Notes: a model not told the origin generated them from the sequence alone. A DNA stretch of 64,000 bases from Pyxidicoccus caerfyrddinensis (GCF_010894405.1 NZ_JAAIYA010000018.1:1-64000), one strand, 5' to 3'; numbered from the stretch's first letter, positions 8,509 through 17,819 are shown. Numbers and translations: made by a program.

Positions 8509-8955
8509 CTACGTATTGATGGCATTCCAGAAGGCAGTCGCCAGTCCATCCAGCTCGGCCTGCGCATCACTCTTGATCAAGACATTGGAGTGCCGCTCTC
8601 CGGGAGCGGCGATGGTGACGTACTGGAAGGTCTTCTCGTCGTAGTACGCGCGCAGCCAACGTTTACCGCTTGCCTTGGTGATGTGGAACTTCTTGAACTG
8701 GGCCCGCCCGGAGTCGGTATCCGTGACGGTGAAATGCGGCGCCGCATCGAGCGCCACTCCCGCCCTTCGATAGCAATACGACGGAGAGTCGAGAAGGTCG
8801 CTGGTGGTGTAGTCGCTACCGCCGACGGTGACGGTTCCTGGCATGTCCTTACAAGTCACTGCCATGGGGTCTCGCTTTGTAGGCTGGTTGTACCCGTTCA
8901 CGGATACGCTGGTGACGTTGAGGCCCTCAGGCGGTTGCCTGGGAACCACGGTCAC
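8509..8955 (-). CDS. Hypothetical protein, possibly 5'-truncated
   Basis: A 148-residue protein of unknown family. The only reasonable start is the GTG at 8955. Upstream the frame stays open for about ten codons (reading SFWYVTCNWV) before a stop, without an ATG, so the gene may be the surviving part of a longer one. It has two Cys pairs and a mixed alpha/beta look; the C-terminal half (FKKFHITKASGKRWLRAYY to GLATAFWNAINT) resembles a small globular domain. There is no signal peptide or membrane segment. It is convergent with the E2-like gene, 8 bp apart. Confidence 0.45.
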   Translation of the reverse strand: MTVVPRQPPEGLNVTSVSVNGYNQPTKRDPMAVTCKDMPGTVTVGGSDYTTSDLLDSPSYCYRRAGVALDAAPHFTVTDTDSGRAQFKKFHITKASGKRWLRAYYDEKTFQYVTIAAPGERHSNVLIKSDAQAELDGLATAFWNAINT

Positions 8956-9125
8956 CCAGTTGCAAGTGACGTACCAGAATGAACCTCAGAGAGGTTTGAG
9001 AGGGCCTCCCCTGGCATGACCTGCGCGCCCCGTGCAACTGCGTCTTCGATGGACGCAGCCGCGTTCAAGGGAAACGCGTTCCCGGCTGGCATGGCTCAAG
9101 CCCACCTCGATGGGCGGCCGCGTCG

Positions 9126-10085
9126 TCAGTACGCGTACTCCCAGCCGCCGGGTCCACGTGCCCGGTAGCCACCCGCGCGGGCGCCCAGCTCGCGCAGCCT
9201 GCGCACGCGCTCCGGAATGGGCGGGTGCGTGGAGAACAGCTTCATGACGCCGCCGTGGTGCAGCGGATTGACGATGAACAGGTGCGAGGTGGCCGGAGCC
9301 CTGTCGTAGGGCATTGCTTCCGCGCCGCGCTCCAGTTTCAGCAGCGCATCCGCCAGCGCATCCGGGTCACCGCACAGCTCCGCGCCCGCCAGGTCCGCGC
9401 CGTACTCGCGCGAGCGGCTCACCGCCAGCTGCAACAGCGTTGCGGCGATGGGCGCCACCAGCAGCAGGCCCAGGCTGGCGAACGCGCCGCCGAAACCCTC
9501 GTCGTCGTCACTCCGCGACAGCATGGACCCGCCGAACCAGAACAGCATCTGCGCCGCGTAGCTGATGACGCCTGCGAGCGTCGCCGCCACCGTGCCGATG
9601 AGCGTGTCCCGGTTGCGCACGTGGCCGAGCTCGTGCGCGAGCACGCCCTCCAGCTCGCGCCGGTCGAGGATGTCCATCAGCCCCGCCGTCACCGCCACCG
9701 CCGCGTTCTTCGGGTTGCGTCCGGTGGCGAACGCATTGGGCGAGCGCGTGGGCAGCAGGTACACCCTGGGCTTGGGCATGCCCGCGCGGGTCGCCAGCCG
9801 CTCCACCATCTGGTGCAGCCAGGGCGCACTCTCGTAGGGCAACGGCTTTGCGCCGTGGATGGCCAGGGCAATCCGGTCGCTGAACCAGTAGGAGCCGAAG
9901 TTCATCACCACCGCGAAGAGGCCCGCGAACATCAGGCCCTGCGCGCCGCCGAGCCGCTGGCCGAGGAGGAGCACGAGCGCCGTCAGGCCCGCGAGCAGCA
10001 CCGTCGTCTTGAGCGCGTTGCCCAGACGGTGCCACCCACCACCGCCAATGCTTCGCGAGGGATTGTGGGTGCCGCTGTAAGCCAT
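9126..10085 (-). CDS. htpX: HtpX-type membrane zinc metalloprotease
   Basis: A 319-residue M48 peptidase that degrades misfolded membrane proteins, with its active site facing the cytoplasm. Two membrane segments lie at residues 26-43 and 48-66. The zinc site is HELGH at 151-155 with the distal Glu in SREYGAD, and two more hydrophobic segments lie between them (about 163-215). The C-terminal MKLFSTHPPIPERVRRL is the family's closing motif. The length is slightly above the E. coli protein because of a Gly-rich N-terminus and a tail. ATG 10085 was chosen because the protein family begins there; upstream in-frame codons are unlike any HtpX. Confidence 0.92.
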   Translation of the reverse strand: MAYSGTHNPSRSIGGGGWHRLGNALKTTVLLAGLTALVLLLGQRLGGAQGLMFAGLFAVVMNFGSYWFSDRIALAIHGAKPLPYESAPWLHQMVERLATRAGMPKPRVYLLPTRSPNAFATGRNPKNAAVAVTAGLMDILDRRELEGVLAHELGHVRNRDTLIGTVAATLAGVISYAAQMLFWFGGSMLSRSDDDEGFGGAFASLGLLLVAPIAATLLQLAVSRSREYGADLAGAELCGDPDALADALLKLERGAEAMPYDRAPATSHLFIVNPLHHGGVMKLFSTHPPIPERVRRLRELGARAGGYRARGPGGWEYAY

Positions 10086-10230
10086 GGCCGTCTCGTTCCT
10101 TTCGCCCCCGTCTCGGGGTCTCAGAAACGTAAACAGGGACCCGGGTGCGGCAACGGAAGCGGGCGGGCACCCGGTGGGGACGTGGGGCACCGGGCACGCC
10201 CGGAGGACAGGCGCGGGGCCGAGCGCTTCG

Positions 10231-10638
10231 TCAGAGATAGAAGCGGTCCGTCACGCCAGCCGTGCGCTGGAGGATGGCGCTCCAGCCGAGCCACACGTCG
10301 ATGCCGCTCTTCTCCGCCGCCGCTTCTCCGCCGAGCGCACCCAGCGAGCCCGTGCATCCGGCGAGCGTGCACAGCCCCGAGTCCGTGAGGTGCTCCAGGA
10401 GGACGCGCAGCGTGGGCATGCCGCGCGACTCGAAGCGGTCCGTCACGTCGTCGCGCCCCGCGAAGTCCGGCTCGTCCAGCGCGTCCTTCAGGAAACGCTC
10501 CAGGGCCCACCAGAAGAGGTACACCTCCGCCCGCCGTCCCGAAGCGACGGCCGCCGCGGCGATGGACAGCCCCTGGTGGACGCGGTCGTAGTCGCCGCTG
10601 TGCAGGAAGACGACCACCTTGGACGCGGGGGCGCTCAC
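10231..10638 (-). CDS. DsrE/DsrF-like small protein
   Basis: A 135-residue protein with the DsrE/F/H fold: a first strand KVVVFLHSGDYDRVHQGL, a helix with a small-residue run, the conserved EVYLFWWALERFLKD segment, and a C-terminal TLAGCTGSLGALGG with a conserved Cys. DsrE-like proteins act as persulfide carriers or bind small sulfur or nucleotide ligands. Which applies here is not visible. It has no sulfur-relay neighbours. The gene is divergent from the mevalonate operon, with 166 bp between the starts. Confidence 0.72.
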   Translation of the reverse strand: MSAPASKVVVFLHSGDYDRVHQGLSIAAAAVASGRRAEVYLFWWALERFLKDALDEPDFAGRDDVTDRFESRGMPTLRVLLEHLTDSGLCTLAGCTGSLGALGGEAAAEKSGIDVWLGWSAILQRTAGVTDRFYL

Positions 10639-10804
10639 GAGGGCCTCATACCGCCCACAAGCGGGCCTCGTCCATTGGCGTCCATGGAGCGACCGCTCAG
10701 GGTCCTTTGTCTTGCGCCCCGCCCCTGCCGCTTGCTAGGAAACCCCCGGGCATTCAGGCACTTACACGCTTTGAGCAGTTTCGAGCGGACCGGGTTCGAG
10801 CACC

Positions 10805-11863
10805 ATGAGCGAGGACATCACAGCCAGGCGCAAGGATGCCCACCTGGACCTGTGCGCCACGGGTGACGTCGAGCCCGCCCAGAACAGCACCCTGCTGGAG
10901 TGTGTCCGCCTGATCCACTGCGCCATGCCGGAGATGGCGGTGGAGGACGTGGACCTGCGCACGCCCTTTCTTGGGAAGACGCTGCGCGCCCCGCTGCTCG
11001 TCACGGGCATGACGGGCGGCACCGAGCGCGCCGGCGCCGTCAACCGCGACCTGGCGCTGCTGGCCGAGCGTCACGGGCTGGCCTTCGGCGTGGGCAGCCA
11101 GCGCGCCATGGCGGAGGACGCCTCGCGGGCCGCGTCGTTCCAGGTGCGGCAGGTGGCGCCCACGGTGGCGCTGCTGGGCAACATCGGCCTGTACCAGGCG
11201 GTGCGGCTGGGCGTGGACGGGGCGCGGCGGCTGGTGGAGGCCATTGGCGCGGACGGACTGGCGCTGCACCTCAACGCGGGCCAGGAACTCACGCAGCCGG
11301 AGGGCGACCGGGACTTCCGCGGCGGCTACCGCGTGGTGGAGGAGCTGGTGCGCGCCTTCGGCGACCGGCTGCTGGTGAAGGAGACGGGGTGCGGCATCGG
11401 CCCGGACGTGGCGCGGCGCTTGGCGGGCCTGGGCGTGCGGAACCTCGACGTGTCCGGCCTCGGTGGCACCTCGTGGGTGCGGGTGGAGCAGCTGCGCGCG
11501 TCGGGCGTGCAGGCGCAGTTGGGGGCCGAGTTCAGCGCGTGGGGCATTCCCACCGCGGCGGCCCTGGCCACCGTGCGGGGAGCCGTGGGACCGGACCTCC
11601 GGCTGGTGGCCAGCGGTGGCATCCGGACGGGATTGGAAGCGGCCAAGGTACTCGCGCTCGGCGCGGACCTGGCGGGCATGGCGCTGCCGCTGTTCCGCGC
11701 GCAGCAGGCGGGTGGGTACGAGGGTGCGGAGGCGGCGCTGGGAGTCATCCTCGCGGGCCTGCGGCAGGCGCTCGTCCTGACGGGGAGCAGAAGCTGCGCT
11801 GAACTGCGGCAGCGGCCCCGGGTGGTCACTGGAGAGTTGAAGGATTGGTTGGCGGCCCTGTAG
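10805..11863 (+). CDS. fni: Type 2 isopentenyl-diphosphate delta-isomerase
   Basis: A 352-residue FMN- and NAD(P)H-dependent enzyme that interconverts IPP and DMAPP, the last step needed to use mevalonate-derived IPP. Typical blocks of the TIM barrel are present: RKDAHLDL at the N-terminus, TGMTGGTERAGAVNRDLA, GVGSQRAM, the LHLNAGQELTQPEGDRDF substrate/Mg loop, KETGCGIGPDVARRL, and SGGIRTGLEAAKVLALGAD for the FMN phosphate. It is the first gene of the mevalonate operon, 33 bp before HMG-CoA reductase. No strong Shine-Dalgarno precedes the ATG. The upstream 166 bp shows no convincing promoter hexamers. Confidence 0.95.
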   Translation: MSEDITARRKDAHLDLCATGDVEPAQNSTLLECVRLIHCAMPEMAVEDVDLRTPFLGKTLRAPLLVTGMTGGTERAGAVNRDLALLAERHGLAFGVGSQRAMAEDASRAASFQVRQVAPTVALLGNIGLYQAVRLGVDGARRLVEAIGADGLALHLNAGQELTQPEGDRDFRGGYRVVEELVRAFGDRLLVKETGCGIGPDVARRLAGLGVRNLDVSGLGGTSWVRVEQLRASGVQAQLGAEFSAWGIPTAAALATVRGAVGPDLRLVASGGIRTGLEAAKVLALGADLAGMALPLFRAQQAGGYEGAEAALGVILAGLRQALVLTGSRSCAELRQRPRVVTGELKDWLAAL

Positions 11864-11896
11864 AGCAGTGCCGCGCCGAAGTGGGGAAGAGAGAAC

Positions 11897-13225
11897 ATGT
11901 CTGAGACCGTGACGTCCCGGCTCGCCGGGTTCCACAAGCTGCCGATGGAGGAGCGCCTCGCGCAGCTCGCCCGGATGTTCCGGCTCACGCCCGAGGAACT
12001 GCTGCAACTGCGCGGCACGGAGTCCCTGGAGCCCGTGCTCGCCAACCAGATGATCGAGAACGCGGTGGGCACCTTCTCCCTGCCGCTGGGCCTGGGCCTC
12101 AACATGCAGGTCAACGGGCGCGACTACCTGGTGCCCATGGCCGTTGAGGAGCCGTCCGTCGTCGCGGCGGTGTCCTTCGCCGCGAAGATCGTCCGCGAGG
12201 CGGGCGGCTTCACCGCCGAGGCTGACGAGTCGGTGATGATCGGCCAGATCCAGGTGACGCGCTACGGCGACCCGACGGTGGCCACCGAGAACATCCTGGC
12301 GCACAAGGAGCAGATCCTCGCGCTGGCCAACAGCTTCCACCCGTCCATGGTGGCGCGCGGCGGTGGCGCCCGGGACGTGGAGGTCCGCGTGCTGCCGGCG
12401 CCGGAAGGCCCGCGCGGCGAGCCGCTGCTCATCGTCCACGTCCTCATCGACACGCAGGAGGCGATGGGGGCCAACCTCATCAACACCGTGGCCGAGGGCG
12501 TGGCCCCGCTCATCGAGCAGATCACCGGCGGCAAGGTGTACCTGCGCATCCTCTCCAACCTGGCGGACCGCCGGCTGGCGCGCGCGATGTGCCGCATTCC
12601 GCTGGCGCAGCTGGCGGACTTCAACATGCCGGGCGAGGAGATTGCCGAAGGCATCGCCCAGGCCAGCCGCTTCGCGGAGGCCGACCCGTACCGCGCCGCC
12701 ACGCACAACAAGGGCGTGATGAACGGCATCGACTCGGTGGCCATCGCCACGGGTCAGGACTGGCGCGCGATTGAAGCCGGCGCGCACGCGTTCGCCTGCC
12801 GCGGTGGACAGTACCGGCCGCTCTCCACGTGGTACCTGGAGGAGGGCCACCTGGTGGGCCGGATTGAACTGCCCATGGCGCTGGGCACGGTGGGCGGCCC
12901 CATCAAGGTGCACCCGGGCGTGCAGATGTCGCTCAAGCTGATGCGCACCTCCAGCGTGCGCGAGCTGGCGATGGTGTTCGCGGCGGTGGGCCTGGCGCAG
13001 AACTTCGCGGCGCTGCGGGCGCTGGGCAGCGTGGGCATCCAGAAGGGCCACATGGCGCTGCACGCGCGCTGCGTGGCGGTGACGGCGGGCGCGCGCGGCC
13101 ACTGGGTGGAGAAGATTGCCAACCTCCTGGTGAAGGCCGGGCACGTGAAGGTGGAGAAGGCCCGGGAGCTGCTCGCCAGCCTTCCGGCCGAGGACGCCGC
13201 GGCCGCCACCGGCACCAACGGCTGA
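11897..13225 (+). CDS. mvaA: Hydroxymethylglutaryl-CoA reductase, class II
   Basis: A 442-residue enzyme converting HMG-CoA to mevalonate. The length and motifs fit the bacterial class II (degradative-type) reductase: MIENAVGTFSLPLG with the catalytic Glu, the MAVEEPSVVAAVS substrate loop, the EAMGANLINT dinucleotide region, THNKGVMNGIDSVAIATGQDWRAIE, GGTVGGP-type sequence as LGTVGGPIKVHPG, and a C-terminal flap domain containing a conserved His (KGHMALHARC). Its place inside a biosynthetic operon indicates that it works in the forward direction here. The Shine-Dalgarno GAAGAGAG lies before the ATG. Four bp separate its stop from the next start. Confidence 0.95.
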   Translation: MSETVTSRLAGFHKLPMEERLAQLARMFRLTPEELLQLRGTESLEPVLANQMIENAVGTFSLPLGLGLNMQVNGRDYLVPMAVEEPSVVAAVSFAAKIVREAGGFTAEADESVMIGQIQVTRYGDPTVATENILAHKEQILALANSFHPSMVARGGGARDVEVRVLPAPEGPRGEPLLIVHVLIDTQEAMGANLINTVAEGVAPLIEQITGGKVYLRILSNLADRRLARAMCRIPLAQLADFNMPGEEIAEGIAQASRFAEADPYRAATHNKGVMNGIDSVAIATGQDWRAIEAGAHAFACRGGQYRPLSTWYLEEGHLVGRIELPMALGTVGGPIKVHPGVQMSLKLMRTSSVRELAMVFAAVGLAQNFAALRALGSVGIQKGHMALHARCVAVTAGARGHWVEKIANLLVKAGHVKVEKARELLASLPAEDAAAATGTNG

Positions 13226-13229
13226 GCCC

Positions 13230-14162
13230 GTGGCCCCGCGCTCTCCACCGCTGACGGCCTTCGGCGCCGGCAAGGTCATCCTGCTCGGCGAGCACAGCGT
13301 GGTGTACGGCCACCCGGCGCTGGCCGGGCCGCTGTCCCAGGGTGTGACGGCGCGCGGGGTGCCGGCGAAGCAGTGCCAGCTCGCGCTGCCGTCGAACCTG
13401 AGCCGTCCGCAGCGCGCGCAGCTCACCGCCGCCTTCGCCCGCGCTGCGGAGGCCACCGGCTCGCCGCCAGTGAAGGTGACGCTGGACGCGGACCTGCCGC
13501 TGGCCGTGGGCCTGGGCAGCTCCGCCGCGCTGTCGGTAGCGTGCGCGCGACTGCTCTTGATGGCGGCGGGGAAGGAGCCCACGCCGAGGGACGCCGCGCG
13601 CGTGGCGTGGGCCATGGAGCAGGAGTTCCACGGCACGCCGTCCGGCGTGGACCACACCACCAGCGCGGAGGAGCGGCTCGTCCTCTACCGCCGCAAGCCG
13701 GGGACGACGGTGGGCAAGGGCCGCGTGGTGGACAGCCCGGAGCCGCTGCACGTGGTGGTCGCGCTCGCGGGTGAGCGCAGCCCGACGAAGGCGACGGTGG
13801 GGGCGCTGCGCGAGCGGCAGGCGCGTTGGCCGGAGCGGTACACGCGCCTGTTCACCGAGATTGGCCGCGTGGCCTCCGAGGGCGCGCGGGCGGTGGAGGC
13901 GGGAGATTTGGAGGCGCTGGGTGACGCGATGAACGTCAACCAGGGCCTGCTGGCGGCGCTGGGGCTGTCGTCCCCTCCGCTGGAAGAGATGGTGTACCGG
14001 TTGCGGGGGCTGGGGGCGCTGGGCGCCAAGCTCACCGGGGCCGGCGGAGATGGTGGGGCCGTCATCGGCCTGTTCCTCGAACCCGGGCCGGCGGTGACGA
14101 AGCTCACCCGGCTCGGCGTGCGCTGCTTCAGCAGCCAGCTCGCGGGTCCGCGGGCGGTGTGA
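13230..14162 (+). CDS. mvk: Mevalonate kinase (GHMP family)
   Basis: A 310-residue kinase phosphorylating mevalonate at C5. GHMP motif 1 is GAGKVILLGEHSVVYGHPAL near the N-terminus, with the EHSVVYG signature specific to mevalonate kinases. Motif 2 is PLAVGLGSSAALSVA (ATP phosphate loop), followed by SGVDHTT, and motif 3 is AKLTGAGGDGGAVIGL. It starts at GTG 13230, 4 bp after the reductase stop, so it is translationally linked. The operon order supports the assignment over the two other GHMP kinases downstream, which lack the EHSVVYG signature. Confidence 0.93.
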   Translation: MAPRSPPLTAFGAGKVILLGEHSVVYGHPALAGPLSQGVTARGVPAKQCQLALPSNLSRPQRAQLTAAFARAAEATGSPPVKVTLDADLPLAVGLGSSAALSVACARLLLMAAGKEPTPRDAARVAWAMEQEFHGTPSGVDHTTSAEERLVLYRRKPGTTVGKGRVVDSPEPLHVVVALAGERSPTKATVGALRERQARWPERYTRLFTEIGRVASEGARAVEAGDLEALGDAMNVNQGLLAALGLSSPPLEEMVYRLRGLGALGAKLTGAGGDGGAVIGLFLEPGPAVTKLTRLGVRCFSSQLAGPRAV

Positions 14163-14170
14163 GTCCACTC

Positions 14171-15157
14171 ATGAAAGCGACTGCCCTCGCGCATCCGAAC
14201 ATCGCCCTGGTGAAGTACTGGGGGAAGCGGGACGACGCGCTCATCCTTCCGCACCAGTCCAGCCTGTCCCTCACGCTGTCGCCGCTGTCGGTGACGACGA
14301 CGGTGGAGTTCGGCGTGGGCAACGACGCCGTGGAGCTCAACGGCCACACGGCCCGGGGCAGCGAGCGCGAGCGCGTGCTGCGCCTGCTGGAGTCGGTGCG
14401 CGCGTCGGCGAAGAAGGAGCTGGGCCCGGCGAAGGTGGTGTCGCGCGGCGACTTCCCGATGGCGGCGGGCCTGGCCAGCAGCGCGGCGGGCTTCGCGGCG
14501 CTGGCGGTGGCGGGGCGCGCGGCGGCGGGGCTGCTGGCGGACCCCAGGGCGGCGAGCATCCTGTCGCGCCTGGGCAGCGGCTCGGCGTGCCGAAGCGTGC
14601 AGGGCGGCTTCTGCGAGTGGCAGCGCGGAGAGCGCGCGGACGGCGAGGACAGCTTCGCGGTGCAGCGCTTCGACGCGGCCCACTGGCCGGACGTGCGCAT
14701 GGTGGTGGCCATCCTGGACCGCGGCGAGAAGGAGGTGAAGTCGCGGGACGGGATGAAGCACACCGTGGACACCAGCCCGTACTACCCGGCGTGGGTGCAG
14801 GACGCGGAGAAGGAGATTCCGCATGCGCGCGAGCACATCTCCCGGAGGGACCTGCAGGCCCTGGGAGAGCTGTGCGAGCGCAACGCGTGGCGGATGCACG
14901 CGACGAGCATGGCGGCCAACCCGCCGCTCTGCTACCTGAGCTCGGGGACGCTGGCGCTCATCCAGCACCTGCGCGAGCAGCGGAAGAAGGGCATGCCGGT
15001 GTGGTTCACGCTGGATGCGGGCCCCAACCCGGTGCTGCTGACGGACGCGGCGCACGAGGTCGCGGCCGAGGCGCTGGCGCGTGCATGCGGCGCGCTGGAT
15101 GTGGTGCGCTGCGTGCCGGGTGGTGACGCGGAGCTGAAGGCGGAGCACCTGTTCTGA
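14171..15157 (+). CDS. mvaD: Diphosphomevalonate decarboxylase
   Basis: A 328-residue GHMP-fold enzyme that converts mevalonate diphosphate to IPP with ATP. Diagnostic blocks are HPNIALVKYWGKRDD at the N-terminus, PHQSSLSLTLSPL, the phosphate loop AAGLASSAAGFAALA, and GSGSACRSVQGGFCEW, which is characteristic of this decarboxylase. The C-terminal third has the FTLDAGPNPVLLT block. An alternative GTG at 14159 overlaps the mevalonate kinase stop and would add four residues. ATG 14171 is chosen because the family normally begins about 5-10 residues before HPNIALVKYWG. The gene overlaps the next by one base. Confidence 0.94.
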   Translation: MKATALAHPNIALVKYWGKRDDALILPHQSSLSLTLSPLSVTTTVEFGVGNDAVELNGHTARGSERERVLRLLESVRASAKKELGPAKVVSRGDFPMAAGLASSAAGFAALAVAGRAAAGLLADPRAASILSRLGSGSACRSVQGGFCEWQRGERADGEDSFAVQRFDAAHWPDVRMVVAILDRGEKEVKSRDGMKHTVDTSPYYPAWVQDAEKEIPHAREHISRRDLQALGELCERNAWRMHATSMAANPPLCYLSSGTLALIQHLREQRKKGMPVWFTLDAGPNPVLLTDAAHEVAAEALARACGALDVVRCVPGGDAELKAEHLF

Positions 15158-16236
15158 TGGAGCGCGCCCTCTCCGCGCCGGGGAAGCTGTTCGTCTCCGG
15201 TGAGTACGCGGTGCTGTGGGGCGGGGTGTCGCGCGTGGCCGCGGTGGCGCCACGCACGGCGGCCTACGTGCGGCGGCGCGCGGATGCCCGCGTGCACGTG
15301 TGCCTGGAGGAGGGAACGCTGCGCGGGAGCACCACGCCCCTGGGCGTGCGCTGGGAGCGCGAGGTGCCGGCGGGGTTCTCCTTCGTGGCGAGCACGCTGG
15401 ACGAGGCGCTGCGAGCGCACGGCCGCGCGAGCGCGGGCTTCGACCTGGCGGTGGCGCCGTCCGCGGTGGGGCCGAACGGGCAGAAGCTGGGCATGGGTGG
15501 CAGCGCGTGCGCGACGGTGCTGGCGGCGGAAGGCGCGCGCTACGTGCTGGAGGAGCGCTACGACGCGCTGAAGCTCGCGCTGACGGCGCATGCGCTGGGG
15601 CAGGGCGGGAAGGGGAGTGGCGGGGACGTGGCGGCGAGCTTCGCCGGAGGGCTGCTGCGCTACCGGCGCTATGACGTGGCGCCGCTGATTGAAGCGAGCA
15701 ACGCGGGCCGGCTGCGCGCGGCGCTGGCGGAGTCGCCGTCGGTGGACGTGTGGCGGCTGGCGGTGCCCCGCGTGGCCATGGCGTACGCCTTCACGGGTGA
15801 GAGCGCGTCCACGCGGGTGCTGATTGCCCAGGTGGAGGCGCGGCTCGAAGAGGCGGGGCGGCAGGCCTTCGTGGCGCGCTCGGACGCGCTCGGGCAGGTG
15901 ATTGAAGACGGCCTCGGTGGTGGAGACTTCCGTGCCTTCTCCGAGGCGGTGAAGGCGCAGCACGAGTTGTTGCTGGAGCTGGGCCCGCTGGAGACGGAAG
16001 GGATGCGCCGGGTGCTCGCGCTGGCGGCGGCGTACGGCTGCGCGGGGAAGCTGTCCGGCGCGGGCGGCGGGGACGGGTGCATCCTGTTCGCGCCGGATGC
16101 GCAGGTGCGCGCGGAGCTGTGCAAGGGATTGGAGGCGCGTGGCTTCCATACCCTGATGCTGGACGCGGAGCCCGGTGTGCGCGGTGAGGCGCAGGTGGAC
16201 GCGCGGCTGCGCAACTGGTTGGACGCGCTGGGCTGA
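15157..16236 (+). CDS. mvaK2: Phosphomevalonate kinase (GHMP family)
   Basis: A 359-residue GHMP kinase closing the mevalonate operon; it phosphorylates mevalonate 5-phosphate. It has APGKLFVSGEYAVLWGG (motif 1, with the SGEYAVL form of phosphomevalonate kinases), LGMGGSACATVLAAEG (motif 2), a GGKGSGGDVAASFAGGLLRY block, and KLSGAGGGDGCILFAP (motif 3). The ATG shares one base with the preceding TGA, a TGATG overlap that couples translation. With the four genes upstream it completes HMG-CoA to IPP/DMAPP. HMG-CoA synthase is not in the window; in Myxococcus it is known to be encoded elsewhere. Confidence 0.93.
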   Translation: MERALSAPGKLFVSGEYAVLWGGVSRVAAVAPRTAAYVRRRADARVHVCLEEGTLRGSTTPLGVRWEREVPAGFSFVASTLDEALRAHGRASAGFDLAVAPSAVGPNGQKLGMGGSACATVLAAEGARYVLEERYDALKLALTAHALGQGGKGSGGDVAASFAGGLLRYRRYDVAPLIEASNAGRLRAALAESPSVDVWRLAVPRVAMAYAFTGESASTRVLIAQVEARLEEAGRQAFVARSDALGQVIEDGLGGGDFRAFSEAVKAQHELLLELGPLETEGMRRVLALAAAYGCAGKLSGAGGGDGCILFAPDAQVRAELCKGLEARGFHTLMLDAEPGVRGEAQVDARLRNWLDALG

Positions 16237-16320
16237 ACCGCTCGGAAAAAGCGCGGGTGACAGGTTCGAACGCCTCCGGGGTTTGAACGTCAAACGCTCC
16301 TTCCGAGAGGTTTTCAGACC

Positions 16321-17649
16321 ATGCTGAACCGTCGCTCCCTCCTCCAGGCCAGCCTTGGCATCACCGGGGGCTTTGCGCTCCTTCGCTCGACTCCCGCCAA
16401 TGCGGCGCCTCTTTCATCGCCCGCGTCGCCCGAGGCCGCGGAGCCGCGCCCCTGGTACGCGCTGGGGTTGATGGAAGACCCCATCATGGAGAGTCAACTC
16501 CTGCACTTCCTGGCCGGGACGTACAGCGCCCAGTCGGACGTCGGCGAGGTGCTCGACACCGCGCGCCGCATCGTCCCGGGTGATGACTGGAGCTGGCCCA
16601 CCGAGTGGGTCAGCACGGCCGACCGGCTTCGCATGATGGGCGACGCGAGCAACGCGAAGGGCCGCCGTCACAGTGCCGGCAATGCCTACCTGCGCGCCGC
16701 CAACTACTACCGCGCGGCCCTGATTCACCACCCGGAGCCCGGCCACCCGAGCGTGCTCGACACCGGGCGCAAGGCCGTGGACGCGTACAACAAGGCCCTC
16801 TCGCTGCTCCGGATTCCGGCCACCGCCGTGCGGATTCCCTACGAGAACACCACGCTGCCCGGCTACTTCTTCCGAAGCCCCTGCGCGCACGGCCACGCGC
16901 CACTGCTCGTCTTCCAGCAGGGACGCGACGCCTGGCCCGAGGAGTCCAAGTATGTGATTGATGCCGCCCTGGAGCGCGGCTACCACTGCCTCATCGTGCA
17001 CGCGCCGGGACAGGGCATGGCCGTCCGCGCGCAGGGGCTCACCTTCCGGCCCGACTGGGAGAAGGTCATCACCCCCGTCATCAACTTCGCCACGCGAATC
17101 TCGGGCGTGGACGACCGCCGAATCGCGCTGCTGGGCTGGAGCATGGGTGGGGCGCTCGTGCCGCGCGCGGCCGCGTTCGAGCGGCGCCTCAAGCTGCTGA
17201 TTCCGAATCCGGGTGTCCTGGACTGGGGACAGGCTTCGTTCGACCAGTTCAACATGTACTTCCCGGACATCATGCCGCTGCTCGACCAGGACCCGCAGGC
17301 GTTCGACGCGGCGATGGCGCAGCTGATGGACGCGGTGTTCCTGTACCGCTGGTACATGCGGGACTCGATGTCCAAGCACGGCGCCAGCTCGCCGTCGGAC
17401 CTGCTGTTCAAGCTCCGCGAGTTCACCAACGTGCCCGTCGTCCAGCGCATCCGCTGCCGCACCCTCGTCATGGACGGCACCGCCGAAGCCTTCACGGTGG
17501 GGCAGGCGAAGCTTCTCTTCGACGCCCTGACATGCCCCAAGGACTACCTGCTCTTCACCGAGGAGGACACCGGGCAACTGCACTGCCAGGAAGGCGCGCA
17601 GGCCGTTGCCAACCACCGCATGTTCGACTGGGTCGACGAGTACATCTGA
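16321..17649 (+). CDS. Alpha/beta hydrolase with Tat-type signal peptide
   Basis: A 442-residue exported hydrolase. The N-terminus has a twin-arginine-like motif (NRRSLLQ) and a hydrophobic core ending in PANAA. A helical N-terminal region (about 60-165) precedes an alpha/beta hydrolase core. The nucleophile is Ser274 in GWSMGG, a likely acid is the Asp in TLVMDGTAEAF, and the catalytic His is probably in TGQLHCQEGA. The helical cap plus core resembles the FrsA / pseudooxynicotine-hydrolase-like group of C-C or ester hydrolases. The substrate is unknown. It stands alone, 84 bp downstream of the mevalonate operon. Confidence 0.8.
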   Translation: MLNRRSLLQASLGITGGFALLRSTPANAAPLSSPASPEAAEPRPWYALGLMEDPIMESQLLHFLAGTYSAQSDVGEVLDTARRIVPGDDWSWPTEWVSTADRLRMMGDASNAKGRRHSAGNAYLRAANYYRAALIHHPEPGHPSVLDTGRKAVDAYNKALSLLRIPATAVRIPYENTTLPGYFFRSPCAHGHAPLLVFQQGRDAWPEESKYVIDAALERGYHCLIVHAPGQGMAVRAQGLTFRPDWEKVITPVINFATRISGVDDRRIALLGWSMGGALVPRAAAFERRLKLLIPNPGVLDWGQASFDQFNMYFPDIMPLLDQDPQAFDAAMAQLMDAVFLYRWYMRDSMSKHGASSPSDLLFKLREFTNVPVVQRIRCRTLVMDGTAEAFTVGQAKLLFDALTCPKDYLLFTEEDTGQLHCQEGAQAVANHRMFDWVDEYI

Positions 17650-17819
17650 GTCACTTGCGCCCCTGCGGGGCCCGCACGCCCGGCTACACGGCGGCCGGGT
17701 TTAATGTCGGCAATTCAATCTTTTCTGTGTTTCGCGTTACCCAGTTGCGGCTGTCACGCCGTGCCATGTGCGGGGTCCAGAAAGCCCCCGCCGTGGCCCA
17801 CCTACGCAAAGGGGGCAAC

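Noticed and set aside
10754..13660. A 968-codon open frame on the minus strand opposite the isomerase and HMG-CoA reductase genes
   Set aside because: It is His/Arg/Ala-rich with no domain and no ribosome-binding site, and lies opposite enzymes with complete motifs. Long antisense frames are expected in DNA this GC-rich.
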